Below, in pieces: positions 35,141-46,813 of a stretch of DNA of 64,000 nucleotides; positions within the stretch are counted from its first letter, which is position 1; every line of letters starts with the position of its first letter. A program made the translations under genes and the position numbers. The notes under the pieces were generated by a model, which saw nothing but the letters and a program-made list of their open reading frames with translations, had not been told where the DNA came from and searched no databases. Source of the stretch: JAATGA01 sp047605605 (lineage in GTDB: Bacteria; Pseudomonadota; Alphaproteobacteria; Rhodobacterales; Rhodobacteraceae); assembly GCA_047605605.1 (NCBI GenBank), contig JASGFG010000002.1, forward strand, positions 33,727 through 97,726, in the 5' to 3' direction.

Positions 35141-36004
35141 TCAGTCCAGCAGGACGCGGCTCGCCGCCATGCCCTTTGCGACATTCCCCGCCGCGAATGT
35201 CGCCCCGGCCAAGGGATAACGCGCCAGATCGCCGGACGACATTTCGGCCTGCGCGGTGGTGCAGTAAAGCGTGGTCAGATCCGGCCCGCCAAAGGCCGGG
35301 CAACTGGTGTGCGGCGCGGCAAAATCCACCGCGCGCAGGAACCGCCCGTCCGGCGCATGGCAGGCGACGCGGCCCGCGCCCCATTCGGCCAGCCACAGGT
35401 TGCCGGCCGCATCCATCACCGCGCCGTCGGGGTTCAACCCCTCGGCCGTCAGGTCAAGGAAGACCGCGGGGTCCGATGCAGGCCAGCCCGCCGCATCCAG
35501 CGCCACCCGCATGACCTTGCCCGTGACCGTATCGGCGAAACAGGCGCTTTTGCCGTCGGGCGCAAAGCTGATCGCGTTCGAGATGGTGACATGGCGGAAC
35601 AGCCGCCGCAGCTCGCCCCGATACCACCGCCAGATCGACCCCAGCCGCGGATCGTCGCCGCCGCGCTTGCCCATGGTGCCGATCCAGAATCCGCCCTGCG
35701 GATCGGCCCGCCCGTCGTTCGACCGGGTGCGCGGGTCGTCCGCCTCCAGTGCGCAGAGGGTGCTGCGCGCGCCTGTTTCAAGGTCGAACCGGAACAGCGC
35801 CCGTTCGGAGGCGATCAGCAGTTCGGTGTCGGAAAGGATGGCTGCCGCCGAAACCATGTCGGCGAAATGCCATTCGTGCGCGCCGCGGCTGCCGTTGGAC
35901 AGCATCCGGCGGTTCAGGATGTCGAACCAGAACAGTTCCTGCCGGCCATCATGCCACAGCGGCCCTTCGCCCAGCAGGCATCTGCGGTCGTCAAAGACGG
36001 TCAT
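35141..36004 (-). CDS. SMP-30/gluconolactonase-family protein
   Basis: The 287-residue beta-propeller is of the SMP-30/LRE type, usually sugar lactonases. Metal-site residues are in LGEGPLW (E13), [20 protein letters not shown] and the NPDGAVMD segment. Together with the two following genes it fits a galactose-galactonate route, opening galactonolactone. It is third in the operon dgoK-dgoA-lactonase and overlaps dgoA by an ATGA. Confidence 0.88.
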   Translation of the reverse strand: MTVFDDRRCLLGEGPLWHDGRQELFWFDILNRRMLSNGSRGAHEWHFADMVSAAAILSDTELLIASERALFRFDLETGARSTLCALEADDPRTRSNDGRADPQGGFWIGTMGKRGGDDPRLGSIWRWYRGELRRLFRHVTISNAISFAPDGKSACFADTVTGKVMRVALDAAGWPASDPAVFLDLTAEGLNPDGAVMDAAGNLWLAEWGAGRVACHAPDGRFLRAVDFAAPHTSCPAFGGPDLTTLYCTTAQAEMSSGDLARYPLAGATFAAGNVAKGMAASRVLLD

Positions 36005-36609
36005 GCCCGCGCCCCTTCCCAGGCCGCGACGATGGCGCGGGCGCGGGTGGCGATTTCGGCCACCGCCAGCCCCGGCGTATAAAGTGCCGTGCCGATGCCG
36101 AAACCGTCCGCCCCGGCGCGGATCCAGTCGGCAAAATTCGCAGGCCCCGCGCCACCCACGGCATAGACCTGCGTGCCCGCGGGCAGGACGGCGCGGATGG
36201 CCTTGACCCCCTCGGGGCCGATCAGGCTGGCCGGAAAGATCTTCAGCCCGTCCGCCCCGGCGTCCAGCGCGGCAAAGCATTCGGTCGGCGTCATCACCCC
36301 CGGCCAGGACGCCATGCCGCGCGCCCTGGTGGCGGCGATGACCCCGGCGTTCATGTTGGGCGACACGATCAGCCGCCCGCCCGCCGCCTGCACCTGCGCC
36401 ACCTGATCGACCGTCAGCACCGTGCCCGCCCCGATCTCGGCCACCGTGCCGAAATCGCGCGCCATGGCGGCGATCGAGGCCAGCGGCTCGGGCGAGTTCA
36501 TCGGCACCTCGATCCGGGTGATCCCGGCCTCGATCAGCGCGGCGGCGGCAGGCAGCGCCTCGGGCGGGGTAAGGCCGCGCAGGATGGCGATGATCGGGCG
36601 ATGGGTCAT
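36001..36609 (-). CDS. dgoA: 2-dehydro-3-deoxy-6-phosphogalactonate aldolase
   Basis: The 202-residue class I aldolase splits KDPGal to pyruvate and glyceraldehyde 3-phosphate. The Schiff-base lysine is K123 in GLKIFPAS; E34 in RIEVPMNSP is the usual general acid/base. KDPG aldolases look similar, but the neighbouring kinase makes the galactonate branch the better call. Both ends overlap neighbours by ATGA. Confidence 0.92.
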   Translation of the reverse strand: MTHRPIIAILRGLTPPEALPAAAALIEAGITRIEVPMNSPEPLASIAAMARDFGTVAEIGAGTVLTVDQVAQVQAAGGRLIVSPNMNAGVIAATRARGMASWPGVMTPTECFAALDAGADGLKIFPASLIGPEGVKAIRAVLPAGTQVYAVGGAGPANFADWIRAGADGFGIGTALYTPGLAVAEIATRARAIVAAWEGARA

Positions 36610-37499
36610 GTCAGGCCTCGGGCAAGGGTGGAAAGTCCGGCAAGGGTGCAGGCGGTGGCGTCCAGGGTCTCGGCCTGCACGCCCTGCGCCGCCAGCGCCC
36701 GGCCATAGGCCCGCGACAGCGCCGCCGCCCCGACCAGCGCCACCCGCTGGCCCAGCCAGTAAGGCCGCGTCGCCGCCAGTTCCGCGCCGATCAGCAGGCC
36801 CGACAGCCGCGACCGCGCTGCCGCGGGGCCAAGCCCGTGCAGCAGGCCTTCGGCCCGCAGGCCGAACAGGTTCGCCGCCAGCCGTTCGGGCCGCGACAGG
36901 GTTTCGGACAGGGCGGCGTCAAAGGCGGCATCCTCCTGCCCCTCGCCCTGCATCCCGTGGCGCAGGACGGATTGCTGCGACAGCAGGGCGAACATCTCGC
37001 CCGTCATGAAGGTCTGGAAGCTGACGACCTCGCCCGCGCTGATCTGCGCCCATTTGGAATGGGTGCCGGGCAGGCAGATCACCCCGTCGAACTGCGGGTA
37101 AAGCGCCAGGGCGCCCGCGATCTGCGTCTCCTCGCCGCGCATCACATCTGCGGGCTTCGCCTGCGACAGGCCGGGGGCGATGGAGAAACGGATGCGGCGG
37201 TCGGCGGTCGGCACCGGGGTCAGTGCATCGGCCGAAACCGGCGTGCAGGGCACGGCGCGATAGGCGGCCTCGCGCCAGCCCTGCCGCGCGCCGACCATGC
37301 CGCAGGCGATCACCGGCGTGACGCGGCCCGCCCTCAGCCAGGGGTCGATCAGGCGGATCAACGCGGGCTCGAACCCCCCGGGCGTCAGGCTGCCCATGCC
37401 GTCGGACGAGGTGGCCTCGGCCAGAATGCCGCCCGCATCCATCGCCCAGACCCGCAGGTTCGACGTGCCCCAGTCGCAGGCGATCCAGTCCGGCGTCAT
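36606..37499 (-). CDS. dgoK: 2-dehydro-3-deoxygalactonokinase
   Basis: The 297-residue kinase phosphorylates 2-keto-3-deoxygalactonate in the De Ley-Doudoroff pathway. It has [17 protein letters not shown] at the N terminus and [20 protein letters not shown], both diagnostic of DgoK. It is the first gene of a three-gene operon and is divergent from an IclR regulator. The operator-like palindrome lies 16 bases before its ATG. Confidence 0.93.
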   Translation of the reverse strand: MTPDWIACDWGTSNLRVWAMDAGGILAEATSSDGMGSLTPGGFEPALIRLIDPWLRAGRVTPVIACGMVGARQGWREAAYRAVPCTPVSADALTPVPTADRRIRFSIAPGLSQAKPADVMRGEETQIAGALALYPQFDGVICLPGTHSKWAQISAGEVVSFQTFMTGEMFALLSQQSVLRHGMQGEGQEDAAFDAALSETLSRPERLAANLFGLRAEGLLHGLGPAAARSRLSGLLIGAELAATRPYWLGQRVALVGAAALSRAYGRALAAQGVQAETLDATACTLAGLSTLARGLT

Positions 37500-37514
37500 C
37501 GCATCCCCTCTTGA

Positions 37515-37531
37515 GTTCCAATATATGGAAC
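37515..37531. promoter_or_regulatory. IclR-type operator between dgoK and the regulator
   Basis: The perfect inverted repeat GTTCCA-ATATA-TGGAAC overlaps a possible minus-strand -10 box TATATT of dgoK. On the plus strand TTGCAT (37539) could start the regulator's promoter. IclR-family sites often have this TTCCA/TGGAA shape. Confidence 0.65.
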
Positions 37532-37593
37532 CATGTCTTGCATAATGGACCTTATCCGGCCTAGTCTGCGGCTGTCAACGAAAGGGTCGGCGG

Positions 37594-38349
37594 ATGGCCG
37601 AAGACGGGACCGTGGGCAAGGCGCTGGAGGTGCTGGACCGGGTGGCAGGCGCCGCCCGCCCCCTGCGCTTTGCCGAGGTGCAGGGTCTTTGCCCGCTGCC
37701 CAAGGCGACGCTGCACCGGCTGTTGTCCACGCTGGTCAGCCAAGGAATGCTGCGGCAGGACAACGGCACCTATGCGCCGGGGCTGCGGCTGGTGCGTCTG
37801 GCCCATGCCGCGTGGGAGGCGGCGGCGCTGGCCCCCCTTGCCGCGCCGGTGCTGGACCGGCTGGCGGACCGGACGGGCGAGGCGGTGCATCTGGCCGAGC
37901 TGGATCAGGGGCAGGTGGTCTATCTGGACAAGCGCCATGCCGCCCGCCCCGTCACCATGTTCGCGCAGGCTGGCAAGGTCGGCCCCGCCTATTGCACCGG
38001 GATCGGCAAGGCGATGCTGGCGCATCTGGCGCCGGGGCCGCTGGAAACGGCACTGGCGCGCCAGTCGTTCCACGGCTTCACCCCGGCGACGATCCGCGAT
38101 GCGGGCGCCTTGCGCGCGGAGCTGGCCGCGATCCGGGCCGAGGGCGTGGCCTATGACCGCGAGGAGCATGAGCCCGGCATCCGCTGCATCGCCGCGCCGG
38201 TCCTGTCGGACAAGGGCGGGCTGATCGCCGGGCTGTCGGTGACTTCGGCGCGGCTGTCGCTGGACGAGCTGGGCGGGCTGGCGCCGCTGCTGCGGGCGGC
38301 GGCGGCCGAGATTGCCGCGGCGGCGGGGCCGTGGCGGTTTCCGGAATAG
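37594..38349 (+). CDS. IclR-family transcriptional regulator
   Basis: The 251-residue protein has a winged-helix DNA-binding domain (LCPLPKATLHRLLSTLVSQG) and the C-terminal effector domain typical of IclR regulators (VGPAYCTGIGKAMLAHL, CIAAPVLSDKGGLIAGLSV). It is divergent from the dgo operon and probably controls it through the palindrome at 37515-37531; the effector would be a galactonate intermediate by inference. Confidence 0.92.
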   Translation: MAEDGTVGKALEVLDRVAGAARPLRFAEVQGLCPLPKATLHRLLSTLVSQGMLRQDNGTYAPGLRLVRLAHAAWEAAALAPLAAPVLDRLADRTGEAVHLAELDQGQVVYLDKRHAARPVTMFAQAGKVGPAYCTGIGKAMLAHLAPGPLETALARQSFHGFTPATIRDAGALRAELAAIRAEGVAYDREEHEPGIRCIAAPVLSDKGGLIAGLSVTSARLSLDELGGLAPLLRAAAAEIAAAAGPWRFPE

Positions 38350-38855
38350 CGGTCGGGCTGGCGCCACTGCTGCGGCGGCAGCGGCGGGCCATGGCGAATC
38401 CCGGAGGAGCGGCGGCGAAACTCGGGCCATTGGGGCCGGGCGGGAACAGGAAACGCATTGCGTTTCCCCGCCCGCGCGTGCGGGTTCCGCCGGGAACCTG
38501 TCAGCCCAAAATCCGGTAAGGCCAGCGCCTGCCCCGGCGGGTGCGAAAGCGCCCGCCATGGGCGGGGCGGGCACTGGCCGGGCCTTTGAGGCCCGGCGGT
38601 TCAGGCGGAACCGTCAGGGCATGGCAAAGGCGATGGCCTCTGCCATGGGGATGTCCAGAGGTAATGCGTGCTCTCATGGTAGCACTGGTGGTAGCACTGG
38701 CCGCAGCTTCAGCCGTTCAACGGAAACCGCTGCGGCGCGGCAGAGGCGATGGCGTTCGCCAAGGGGATGATCTGGGGTGCATCCTTGGCACGGTGCTGAC
38801 CCAGCTCTTTCAGCCCCGGCAGATCAACGGAACCGTCGCAAAACTGGTCCTTCGC
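38350..38855. other. gene-free, repeat- and hairpin-rich stretch
   Basis: No convincing gene is seen in these 506 bases. From left to right: a hairpin with GGAAACGC/GCGTTTCC arms (38449-38467) inside GGGCGG/CCGCCC; a short hairpin GGTTCC/GGAACC (38483-38498); a long imperfect hairpin at about 38522-38577; GGGCC-TTTGA-GGCCC near 38580; a pair of related 65-bp segments (38599-38663 and 38715-38779); and a tandem 12-mer TGGTAGCACTGG (38677-38700). The right end is in frame with trhO beyond its stop. Confidence 0.6.
38599..38779. repeat. imperfect direct repeat of about 65 bp
   Basis: The segment 38599-38663 aligns without gaps to 38715-38779, about two-thirds identical. The shared core is GGCGATGGC followed ten bases later by GGGGATG. 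Between the copies lies a tandem duplication of TGGTAGCACTGG (38677-38688, 38689-38700). Read on the minus strand both copies give related peptides (IPMAEAIAFAMP and IPLANAIASAAP), which suggests decayed coding DNA. Confidence 0.6.
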
Positions 38856-39758
38856 CTAAGCCCCCAGATGCCTCTCGCCCCGTGCGGCGGCCAGCTGCAT
38901 CTGCCGTTCCCGCTCCCGGAACCGCGCCCGGTCGGCCTCGGAGTATTGCTCTGCACAATGCGGGCAGCAGATGCCCTGTTCGAACACGGGCGACTGGCGG
39001 TCGCCTTCGGTCAACGGGCGACGACAGGCGCCGCATGAGGTCAGGCCGCCGGGCCTCAGCCCATGGCCGACCGACACCCGCTGGTCGAAGACGAAGCATT
39101 CGCCCTGCCACAGACTTTCGCCCTCGGGCACGTCTTCAAGGTATTTCAGGATGCCGCCCTTCAGGTGAAAGACCTCCTCGACCCCTTGCGACAACAGCCA
39201 GTTCGTCGATTTCTCGCACCGGATGCCGCCGGTGCAGAACATCGCGATGCGCTTGTTGTGAAAGCGGTCGCTGTTCGCCGCCCACCACGCCGGAAAGTCG
39301 CGAAAGCTGTTGGTGCCGGGGTCCACCGCACCCTGAAAGGTGCCGATCGCCACCTCATAGGCGTTGCGGGTGTCGATCACCGCCACATCGGGCTGGCGGA
39401 TCAGATCGTTCCAGTCCTGTGGGGCGACGTAATGGCCCGTCCCGGCGCGCGGATCGACACCGGGCTGGCCCATGGTCACGATCTCGGCCTTCAGCCGCAC
39501 CTTCATCCGGCCAAAGGGCATGGTCTCGGCCGGGCTTTCCTTCCACTCCAGCCCCGCACAGCCGGGCAGGGCGCGGATATGGGCCAGCACCGCGTCTATC
39601 CCTGCCCGCGTTCCGGCGATGGTGCCGTTGACCCCCTCGCCCGCCAGCAGCAGCGTGCCCATCACCCCGTTCGCCGCACAGACCGCCAGCAGCGGCCCGC
39701 GCAGCGCGGCGGGGTTGGGAAAGGTGGTGAAATGGTAAAGCGCGGCCACGGTCAGCAT
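38856..39758 (-). CDS. trhO: tRNA uridine 5-oxyacetic acid (hydroxylase) protein TrhO
   Basis: The 300-residue rhodanese-like protein belongs to the UPF0176/TrhO family, which hydroxylates uridine-34 in tRNAs. It has an N-terminal ferredoxin-like part ([13 protein letters not shown]), a rhodanese domain with active-site C175 in [11 protein letters not shown], and a cysteine-rich end (CGACRRP, CCPHC) that may bind metal. The start is uncertain between 39758 and an ATG at 39770. The frame stays open for 48 codons after the TAG stop. Confidence 0.92.
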   Translation of the reverse strand: MLTVAALYHFTTFPNPAALRGPLLAVCAANGVMGTLLLAGEGVNGTIAGTRAGIDAVLAHIRALPGCAGLEWKESPAETMPFGRMKVRLKAEIVTMGQPGVDPRAGTGHYVAPQDWNDLIRQPDVAVIDTRNAYEVAIGTFQGAVDPGTNSFRDFPAWWAANSDRFHNKRIAMFCTGGIRCEKSTNWLLSQGVEEVFHLKGGILKYLEDVPEGESLWQGECFVFDQRVSVGHGLRPGGLTSCGACRRPLTEGDRQSPVFEQGICCPHCAEQYSEADRARFRERERQMQLAAARGERHLGA

Positions 39759-39871
39759 GGCGCCGCACATGAGCCCGCCGCGCCGGATTTGCAAGACCGG
39801 GACGCATGGGGGATTGCAAGCCCCCCTGCCATTTCCTACGCATTTGTCCGGGTTTGCCGAAGGGAAAAGAC

Positions 39872-40480
39872 ATGCGCGCCGGAAACGAGGCCCTGATCGT
39901 CATCGACGTGCAGAACGACTTCTGCCCCAGCGGGGCGCTGGCGGTGGCGGGGGGCGATGCCATCGTGCCCGGCATCAACGCGCTGATGGCGGAGTTTGCG
40001 ACCGTGGTGCTGACGCAGGACTGGCACCCGGCCGATCACACCTCTTTCGCGGCGAACCACCCCGGCGCCGCGCCGTTCAGTGTCATGGAAATGCCCTATG
40101 GCGATCAGGTGCTGTGGCCGGTGCATTGCGTGATCGGATCCGCAGGCGCGGCGTTTCATCCGGGGCTGGCGACCGACCCGGCGCAGATGGTGATCCGCAA
40201 GGGGTTCCGGCCGCAGATCGACAGCTATTCGGCCTTCTTTGAAAACGACCGCAGCACGCCCACCGGGCTGGAGGGGTATCTGCGGTCGCGCGGGGTGGAT
40301 ACGGTGGTTCTGGTCGGCCTCGCCACCGATTACTGCGTGGCCTATTCGGCGCTGGATGCCGTGCGGCTGGGGTTCCGGGCCGTCGTGCGGCAGGACCTGT
40401 GCCGCGCCATCGACCTGAACGGGTCGCTTGCCGGGGCGGTGGCCGAAATGGCCGACGCCGGCGTCGTGATGGAGGGTTGA
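39872..40480 (+). CDS. pncA: nicotinamidase
   Basis: The 202-residue enzyme converts nicotinamide to nicotinate in NAD salvage. The catalytic triad is D12 (VIDVQNDF), K110 (VIRKGF) and C155 (TDYCVAYSA). Metal ligands D50, H52 and H85 are in place. Four bases separate it from pncB, the next enzyme of the route. Confidence 0.95.
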   Translation: MRAGNEALIVIDVQNDFCPSGALAVAGGDAIVPGINALMAEFATVVLTQDWHPADHTSFAANHPGAAPFSVMEMPYGDQVLWPVHCVIGSAGAAFHPGLATDPAQMVIRKGFRPQIDSYSAFFENDRSTPTGLEGYLRSRGVDTVVLVGLATDYCVAYSALDAVRLGFRAVVRQDLCRAIDLNGSLAGAVAEMADAGVVMEG

Positions 40481-40484
40481 ATCC

Positions 40485-41777
40485 ATGGCCGATATCGCCA
40501 CCCGCGTCTGGAACCACAAATGGAAGATCGACCCGATCGTGCGGTCGCTGATCGACACCGACTTTTACAAACTGTTGATGTGTCAGTCTATTTTTAGAAA
40601 CCGCCCCGATACGGTGGTGGAATTCAGCCTGATCAACCGCACGAAATCCATCCGCCTGGCCGAGCTGATCGACGAGGGGGAACTGCGCGAACAGCTGGAC
40701 CACATCCGCGGATTGCGGCTGACCCGGGGGGAATCGACCTGGCTGCGCGGCAACACGTTTTACGGCAAGCGCCAGATGTTCCGCCCCGACTTCATGGAGT
40801 GGTTCGAGACCCTGCAACTGCCGCCCTATCACCTGGAAAAGCACGACGGGCAGTATGAACTGACCTTTGAAGGCAAATGGCCCGAGGTCATGCTGTGGGA
40901 AATTCCGGCGCTGACCGTGCTGATGGAACTGCGCAGCCGTGCCGTGCTGGGCCGGATGAAGCGGTTCGAGTTGCAGGTGCTTTACGCCCGCGCCATGACC
41001 AAGCTGTGGGAAAAGATCGAACGGCTGCGCAAGCTGGACGGCGTGAAGATCGCCGATTTCGGCACCCGTCGGCGGCATTCCTTCCTGTGGCAGGACTGGT
41101 GCGTGCAGGCGATGATCGAGGGTCTGGAAGACGGCTTCACCGGCACCTCGAACTGCCTGATCGCCATGCGCCAGGACATCGAGGCCATCGGCACCAATGC
41201 CCACGAACTGCCCATGGTCTATGCGGCCCTGGCCGAAAGCGATGCCGAACTGGCGCAGGCGCCCTATCAGGTGCTGGCCGACTGGCACGAGGAACATGAC
41301 GGCAACCTGCGCATCATCCTGCCCGATACCTTCGGGACCGAAGGGTTCCTGAAGAACGCGCCCGACTGGCTGTCGAAATGGACCGGCATCCGCATCGATT
41401 CGGGCGATCCGGCCGGAGCGGCGGAACTGGCGATCCGCTGGTGGCAGGACCGGGGCGAGGATCCGCGCGACAAGCTGATCATCTTTTCCGACGGGCTGGA
41501 CGTGGAAAAGATCGAGGAACTGTATCGCCGGTTCCAGGGGAGGGTGAAGCTGTCCTTCGGCTGGGGCACGATGCTGACCAACGATTTCCGCGGGCTGGTG
41601 CCGAACGATGCGCTGGCGCCGTTCAGCCTGGTGTGCAAGGCGGTGTCCGCCAACGGCCGGCCGACAGTCAAGCTGTCGGACAACCCCAACAAGGCGATGG
41701 GTCCGGCGGATGAAATCGAACGCTACAAGCGGGTGTTCGGCGTGGGGGCGCAGACGGCGATGGAGGTCGTGGTCTGA
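40485..41777 (+). CDS. pncB: nicotinate phosphoribosyltransferase
   Basis: The 430-residue enzyme joins nicotinate to PRPP. Signatures include [38 protein letters not shown] and the phosphate-binding [16 protein letters not shown]. Length is typical. It follows pncA directly, so two successive salvage steps are in one operon. It converges on mutS with a ten-base gap. Confidence 0.96.
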   Translation: MADIATRVWNHKWKIDPIVRSLIDTDFYKLLMCQSIFRNRPDTVVEFSLINRTKSIRLAELIDEGELREQLDHIRGLRLTRGESTWLRGNTFYGKRQMFRPDFMEWFETLQLPPYHLEKHDGQYELTFEGKWPEVMLWEIPALTVLMELRSRAVLGRMKRFELQVLYARAMTKLWEKIERLRKLDGVKIADFGTRRRHSFLWQDWCVQAMIEGLEDGFTGTSNCLIAMRQDIEAIGTNAHELPMVYAALAESDAELAQAPYQVLADWHEEHDGNLRIILPDTFGTEGFLKNAPDWLSKWTGIRIDSGDPAGAAELAIRWWQDRGEDPRDKLIIFSDGLDVEKIEELYRRFQGRVKLSFGWGTMLTNDFRGLVPNDALAPFSLVCKAVSANGRPTVKLSDNPNKAMGPADEIERYKRVFGVGAQTAMEVVV

Positions 41778-41787
41778 TCCGGCGGGA

Positions 41788-44439
41788 TCAGGCGCCGCCT
41801 TCGCCCTGCATCATGGCGCGCAGGTCATAGACCAGTTGCAGCGCCTCGCGCGGGGAAAGCTCGTCGGGGTGGATGTCGCGCAGGCGCGCCTCGACGGCCG
41901 AGGGTTTTGCCTTGGGCGCGGACGGCGGCGGGGGTGCGGCGCGGAACAGCGGCAGGTCGTCGATCAGCGCGGCGGGGCGGGCGCTGCCCTGCCGGTCGCC
42001 GGATTCCAGCGCCTCCAGCACCACGCGGGCGCGTTCGATGACGGCAGAGGGCAGGCCCGCAAGACGGGCGACCTGCACGCCATAGCTGCGGTCGGCGGCG
42101 CCCTTGCGGACCTCGTGCAGGAAGATCACCTCGCCTTCCCATTCCTTGACGGCCACGGTGGCGTTTTCCACGCCGTCGAGTTTCGCCGAAAGCGCCGTCA
42201 TTTCATGGTAATGCGTGGCAAACAGCGCCCGGCAGCGGTTCTGGCCATGCAGGTGTTCCATCACCGCCCAGGCGATCGACAGCCCGTCATAGGTGGCCGT
42301 CCCCCGCCCGATTTCATCCAGGATCACCAGGGCGCGGTCGTCCGCCTGGTTCAGGATGGCGGCGGTTTCCACCATCTCGACCATGAAGGTGGACCGCCCC
42401 CGCGCCAGATCATCCGCCGCGCCGACCCGGCTGAACAACTGGCTGACAAGGCCGATATGGGCGGACGCGGCGGGCACGAAACTGCCCACCTGCGCCAGCA
42501 GCGCGATCAGCGCGTTCTGCCGCAGGAAGGTGGATTTACCGGCCATGTTCGGCCCGGTCAGCAGCCAGATCGCCGGGGTGTCGCCGCGGGTCAGGTCGCA
42601 GTCGTTGGCGACGAACGGCCCGTTCCCCTGCCGCCGCAGGGCGCGCTCCACCACCGGATGCCGCCCGCCCACGATCTGAAAGGCGCGGGTTCCGTCCACC
42701 TGCGGCTCGGCCCAGCCCTCGGCCGCGGCCAGATCGGCGAAACCGGCGGTCAGGTCGATTTCCGCCAGCGCGCGCGCCGCCGCACCGATGGGACCGGCGG
42801 CACTCAGGATTTCGTCCCGCAGATGGGTGAAGTGTTTCTTCTCCAGCTCCAGCGCATGGTTGCCCGCGTTCAGGATGCGGGTTTCCAGCGAGGACAGGTC
42901 CACCGTTGTGAACCGCACCTGCCCCGCCGTGGTCTGGCGGTGGATGAAGGTTTCCGAAAGCGGCGCCGACAACATCCGTTCGGCATGGGTCGAGGTCGTC
43001 TCGATGAAATAGCCCAGCACATTGTTGTGCTTGATCTTCAGGCTGGGGATGCCGGTCCGGGCGATGTAATCGGCTTGCATCCGGGCGATGACACCGCGCC
43101 CCTCGTCCCGCAGGCGGCGGGTTTCATCCAGTAGCGGATCGAAACCGGGCGCGATGAAACCGCCGTCCCGCGCCAGCAGCGGCGGCTCCGCTACAACCGC
43201 CTGATCCAGCAGATCGACCAGCGCCGCATGACCACGCAAGGCGCTCGCCGCTCGGGACAGCACCTCGGGCGCGGCATCCAGACGGCCCGAAAGCACCTCG
43301 GCCTGCGCCAGACCGGCGCGGATCGCGGCCAGATCGCGCGGCCCGCCCCGGTCCAGCGCAAGCCGGGACAGGGCGCGGTCCATGTCGGGCACCTGTTTCA
43401 GGAAGCCCCGCAATTCCTCGCGAAAACGGCTCTGTTCCAGCAGGAAACGCACGCCGTCATGTCGCGCCCGCACCTCGGCCAGATCGCGCGACGGTGCCGA
43501 CAGCCGCCGTTCCAGCAGCCGCGCGCCCGCCGCCGTGACGGTGCGATCCACCGCCGACAAAAGCGAGCCGTCGCGGTCGCCCGACAGCGAGACGGTCAGT
43601 TCCAGATTGCGTCGGGTCGAGGCGTCGATCTGCACCACGCCCCCCGCCGCCTCTTTCACCGGCGGGCGCAGCAGCGGCAGTTTGCCCCGCTGCGTCAGGT
43701 CGAGGTAATCGACCAGCGCCCCCATGGCCGCCAGTTCGGCGCGGGTGAAGGTTCCAAACGCCTCCAGCGTGCCGACGGAAAACAGCGCGCACAGCCGCCG
43801 CTCGCCCCCGGTGCTGTCGAAACTGCTGCGCGACAGAGGTGTCAATGCCGCCCCGGACTCAGAGACCATTCCAGCGAAATCGCGATCCCGCGCCTCGGAC
43901 ACCAGCACCTCGCGCGGGGACAGGCGGGCCAGTTCCGGCCCCAGCCGCGCGGGCGGGCAGTCGATCACCCGCAACTCGCCCGTGGAAATGTCGCACCAGG
44001 CCAGCGCCCCCTCGTCCCGCACATCGGCATAGGCGGCCAGGAAGTTGTGCCGCCGCGCCTCCAGCAGGGTATCCTCGGTCAGGGTGCCGGGCGTGACCAG
44101 CCGCACCACATCGCGCCGGACCACGGATTTGGACCCGCGCTTTTTCGCCTCGGCCGGGTCTTCCATCTGCTCGGCAATGGCGACACGGAACCCCTTGCGG
44201 ATCAGCGCCAGCAGATAGCCCTCGGCGGCATGAACCGGCACGCCGCACATCGGGATCGGCTCGCCCAGATGCGTCCCGCGTTTCGTCAGCGCGATGTCCA
44301 GTGCCGATGCCGCCGCCACCGCATCGTCAAAGAACATCTCGTAGAAATCGCCCATGCGATAGAACAGCAGCGCGCCGGGGTTCTGCGCCTTGATGCCCAG
44401 ATATTGCGCCATCATCGGCGTGACGGTTTCTTCGGTCAC
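41788..44439 (-). CDS. mutS: DNA mismatch repair protein MutS
   Basis: The 883-residue protein recognises mismatches and small loops. The mismatch-reading Phe-x-Glu is in [14 protein letters not shown]. The ATPase has Walker [11 protein letters not shown], Walker [11 protein letters not shown] and the FATHYHE motif. The C terminus carries a helical region after LPLF, a possible beta-clamp contact. I chose the GTG at 44439 with AGAGGG before it; an ATG eight codons on is the alternative. No mutL is present. Confidence 0.96.
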   Translation of the reverse strand: MTEETVTPMMAQYLGIKAQNPGALLFYRMGDFYEMFFDDAVAAASALDIALTKRGTHLGEPIPMCGVPVHAAEGYLLALIRKGFRVAIAEQMEDPAEAKKRGSKSVVRRDVVRLVTPGTLTEDTLLEARRHNFLAAYADVRDEGALAWCDISTGELRVIDCPPARLGPELARLSPREVLVSEARDRDFAGMVSESGAALTPLSRSSFDSTGGERRLCALFSVGTLEAFGTFTRAELAAMGALVDYLDLTQRGKLPLLRPPVKEAAGGVVQIDASTRRNLELTVSLSGDRDGSLLSAVDRTVTAAGARLLERRLSAPSRDLAEVRARHDGVRFLLEQSRFREELRGFLKQVPDMDRALSRLALDRGGPRDLAAIRAGLAQAEVLSGRLDAAPEVLSRAASALRGHAALVDLLDQAVVAEPPLLARDGGFIAPGFDPLLDETRRLRDEGRGVIARMQADYIARTGIPSLKIKHNNVLGYFIETTSTHAERMLSAPLSETFIHRQTTAGQVRFTTVDLSSLETRILNAGNHALELEKKHFTHLRDEILSAAGPIGAAARALAEIDLTAGFADLAAAEGWAEPQVDGTRAFQIVGGRHPVVERALRRQGNGPFVANDCDLTRGDTPAIWLLTGPNMAGKSTFLRQNALIALLAQVGSFVPAASAHIGLVSQLFSRVGAADDLARGRSTFMVEMVETAAILNQADDRALVILDEIGRGTATYDGLSIAWAVMEHLHGQNRCRALFATHYHEMTALSAKLDGVENATVAVKEWEGEVIFLHEVRKGAADRSYGVQVARLAGLPSAVIERARVVLEALESGDRQGSARPAALIDDLPLFRAAPPPPSAPKAKPSAVEARLRDIHPDELSPREALQLVYDLRAMMQGEGGA

Positions 44440-44557
44440 TCGGCTGCCCTCTGCATTCCGGCTGCGGACCCTATCCAACGCCGTCCTTGCCGAAAAGCCG
44501 GAATTGGCAAGGGGCATCCCCGGCGCTATGACGACCTCGGCCCACCGGAGGAATCTC

Positions 44558-46813
44558 ATGACCAAGACCAAGATCACGCCAGAGGAGGCGCTGGCCTACC
44601 ACCTGGAGCCGAAGCCCGGCAAGTTCGAGGTCGTGGCCTCGACGCCCATGGCGACGCAACGCGATCTGTCGCTGGCCTATTCGCCGGGGGTGGCGGTGCC
44701 TGTCATGGCCATCGCCGAACGACCCGAGACGGCCTATGACTATACCGTCAAGGGCAACATGGTGGCAGTCGTGTCGAACGGCACGGCGATCCTTGGCCTT
44801 GGCAATCTGGGCGCGCTGGCATCCAAGCCGGTGATGGAGGGCAAGGCGGTCCTGTTCAAGCGGTTCGCCGACGTGAACGCCATCGACATCGAACTGGATA
44901 CCGAGGACGCGGACGAGATCATCAAAGCGGTCAAGCTTATGGCCCCGACCTTCGGCGGCATCAACCTTGAGGACATCAAGGCCCCCGAATGCTTCATCAT
45001 CGAGCAGCGGCTGAAGGAAATCTGCGACATTCCGGTGTTCCACGATGACCAGCACGGCACCGCGGTGATCTGCGTGGCCGGTCTGATCAACGCGCTGGAG
45101 ATCAGCGGAAAGAAGATCGGCGATGTGAAAATCGTGCTGAACGGCGCGGGGGCGGCTGGCATCGCCTGTCTGGAACTGATGAAGGCCATGGGCGCGCGCA
45201 ACGAAAACTGCATCATGTGTGACACCAAGGGCGTCATCTGGCAGGGCCGGACCGAGGGCATGAACCAGTGGAAATCGGCCCATGCCGTCGCCACCGACAA
45301 GCGCACGCTGGAAGAGGCGATGGTGGGCGCGGATGTGTTCCTGGGCGTCTCGGCCAAGGGCGCGGTCACGCCCGAGATGGTCGCCAGCATGGCCGACAAT
45401 CCGGTCATCTTCGCCATGGCGAACCCCGACCCCGAGATCACGCCCGAAGAGGCCCATGCCGTCCGCGCCGATGCCATCGTGGCGACGGGTCGGTCGGACT
45501 ATCCCAACCAGGTGAACAACGTCCTGGGGTTCCCCTATCTGTTCCGCGGCGCGCTGGACATCCACGCCCGCGCCATCAACGACGAGATGAAGATCGCCTG
45601 CGCCAAGGCGCTGGCGGCCCTTGCGCGCGAGGATGTGCCGGACGAGGTGGCGATGGCCTATGGCCGCAAGCTGTCGTTCGGGCGCGACTATATCATCCCC
45701 ACGCCCTTCGATCCCCGGCTGATCCATGTGATCCCGCCTGCGGTGGCCAGGGCGGGGATGGATACCGGCGTCGCCCGCCGCCCCATCGTCGACATGAAGG
45801 CCTATGAGCTGAGCCTCAAGTCCCGCATGGACCCGACCGCCAGCATCCTGCAAGGGCTGCACGCCCGCGCGCGCCAGGCGCAGGCGCGCATGATCTTTGC
45901 CGAAGGCGACGATCCCCGCGTTCTGCGTGCCGCCGTGGCCTGGCAGCGGGCAGGTCTTGGCCGCGCGCTGGTCGTGGGCCGCGAACAGGATGTGCGCGAA
46001 AAGCTGGAATCGGCCGGCATGGGCGATGCCGTGCGCGAGCTGGAAATCGTGAACGCCGCCAACACCCGGCATCTGGATCAATACAAGGACTTCCTTTACC
46101 GCCGCCTGCAACGACAGGGGTTCGACCGGCAGGACGTCCACCGCCTTGCCGCCCGCGACCGGCATGTGTTCTCGGCCCTGATGCTGGCGCATGGGCATGG
46201 CGACGGGCTTGTCACCGGGGCCACGCGCAAATCGGCGCATGTGCTTTCGCTGATCAACCATGTCTTCGACGCCAAGGCGGCGGACGGGGCGGTCGGCGTG
46301 ACGGCACTGCTGCACAAGGGGCGGATCGTGCTGATCGCCGACACGCTGGTGCATGAATGGCCCGAACCCGAGGATCTGGCCACCATCGCCGTCCGCGCCG
46401 CGGGCGTCGCGCGCAACATCGGGCTGGAACCGCGCGTGGCCTTCGTCAGCTTTTCGACCTTCGGCTATCCGGTCAGCGAACGGGCGACCAAGATGCATGT
46501 CGCGCCCGAGGTGCTGGACCGCATGGGCGTCGATTTCGAATATGATGGCGAAATGACGGTGGATGTGGCGCTGAACCCGACGACGCTGGCCCATTACCCG
46601 TTCTGCCGACTGACCGGCCCCGCCAACATCCTTGTCGTCCCGGCCCGGCATTCGGCCTCGATCTCGGTCAAGCTGATGCAGGAAATGGCCGGGGCGACGG
46701 TGATCGGCCCGATCCTGACAGGGGTGAAAAAGCCGATCCAGATCTGTTCGACCAATGCCACCGTGAACGACATCCTGAACATGGCGGTCATGGCAGCCTG
46801 CAAGATCGGCTGA
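44558..46813 (+). CDS. maeB: NADP-dependent malic enzyme, phosphotransacetylase fusion
   Basis: The 751-residue protein oxidatively decarboxylates malate to pyruvate. Residues 1-430 are the malic enzyme, with [11 protein letters not shown] and the nucleotide motif [13 protein letters not shown]. Residues 430-751 resemble phosphotransacetylase ([35 protein letters not shown]), usually regulatory rather than catalytic in MaeB. GGAGG precedes the ATG. It is divergent from mutS. Confidence 0.95.
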   Translation: MTKTKITPEEALAYHLEPKPGKFEVVASTPMATQRDLSLAYSPGVAVPVMAIAERPETAYDYTVKGNMVAVVSNGTAILGLGNLGALASKPVMEGKAVLFKRFADVNAIDIELDTEDADEIIKAVKLMAPTFGGINLEDIKAPECFIIEQRLKEICDIPVFHDDQHGTAVICVAGLINALEISGKKIGDVKIVLNGAGAAGIACLELMKAMGARNENCIMCDTKGVIWQGRTEGMNQWKSAHAVATDKRTLEEAMVGADVFLGVSAKGAVTPEMVASMADNPVIFAMANPDPEITPEEAHAVRADAIVATGRSDYPNQVNNVLGFPYLFRGALDIHARAINDEMKIACAKALAALAREDVPDEVAMAYGRKLSFGRDYIIPTPFDPRLIHVIPPAVARAGMDTGVARRPIVDMKAYELSLKSRMDPTASILQGLHARARQAQARMIFAEGDDPRVLRAAVAWQRAGLGRALVVGREQDVREKLESAGMGDAVRELEIVNAANTRHLDQYKDFLYRRLQRQGFDRQDVHRLAARDRHVFSALMLAHGHGDGLVTGATRKSAHVLSLINHVFDAKAADGAVGVTALLHKGRIVLIADTLVHEWPEPEDLATIAVRAAGVARNIGLEPRVAFVSFSTFGYPVSERATKMHVAPEVLDRMGVDFEYDGEMTVDVALNPTTLAHYPFCRLTGPANILVVPARHSASISVKLMQEMAGATVIGPILTGVKKPIQICSTNATVNDILNMAVMAACKIG

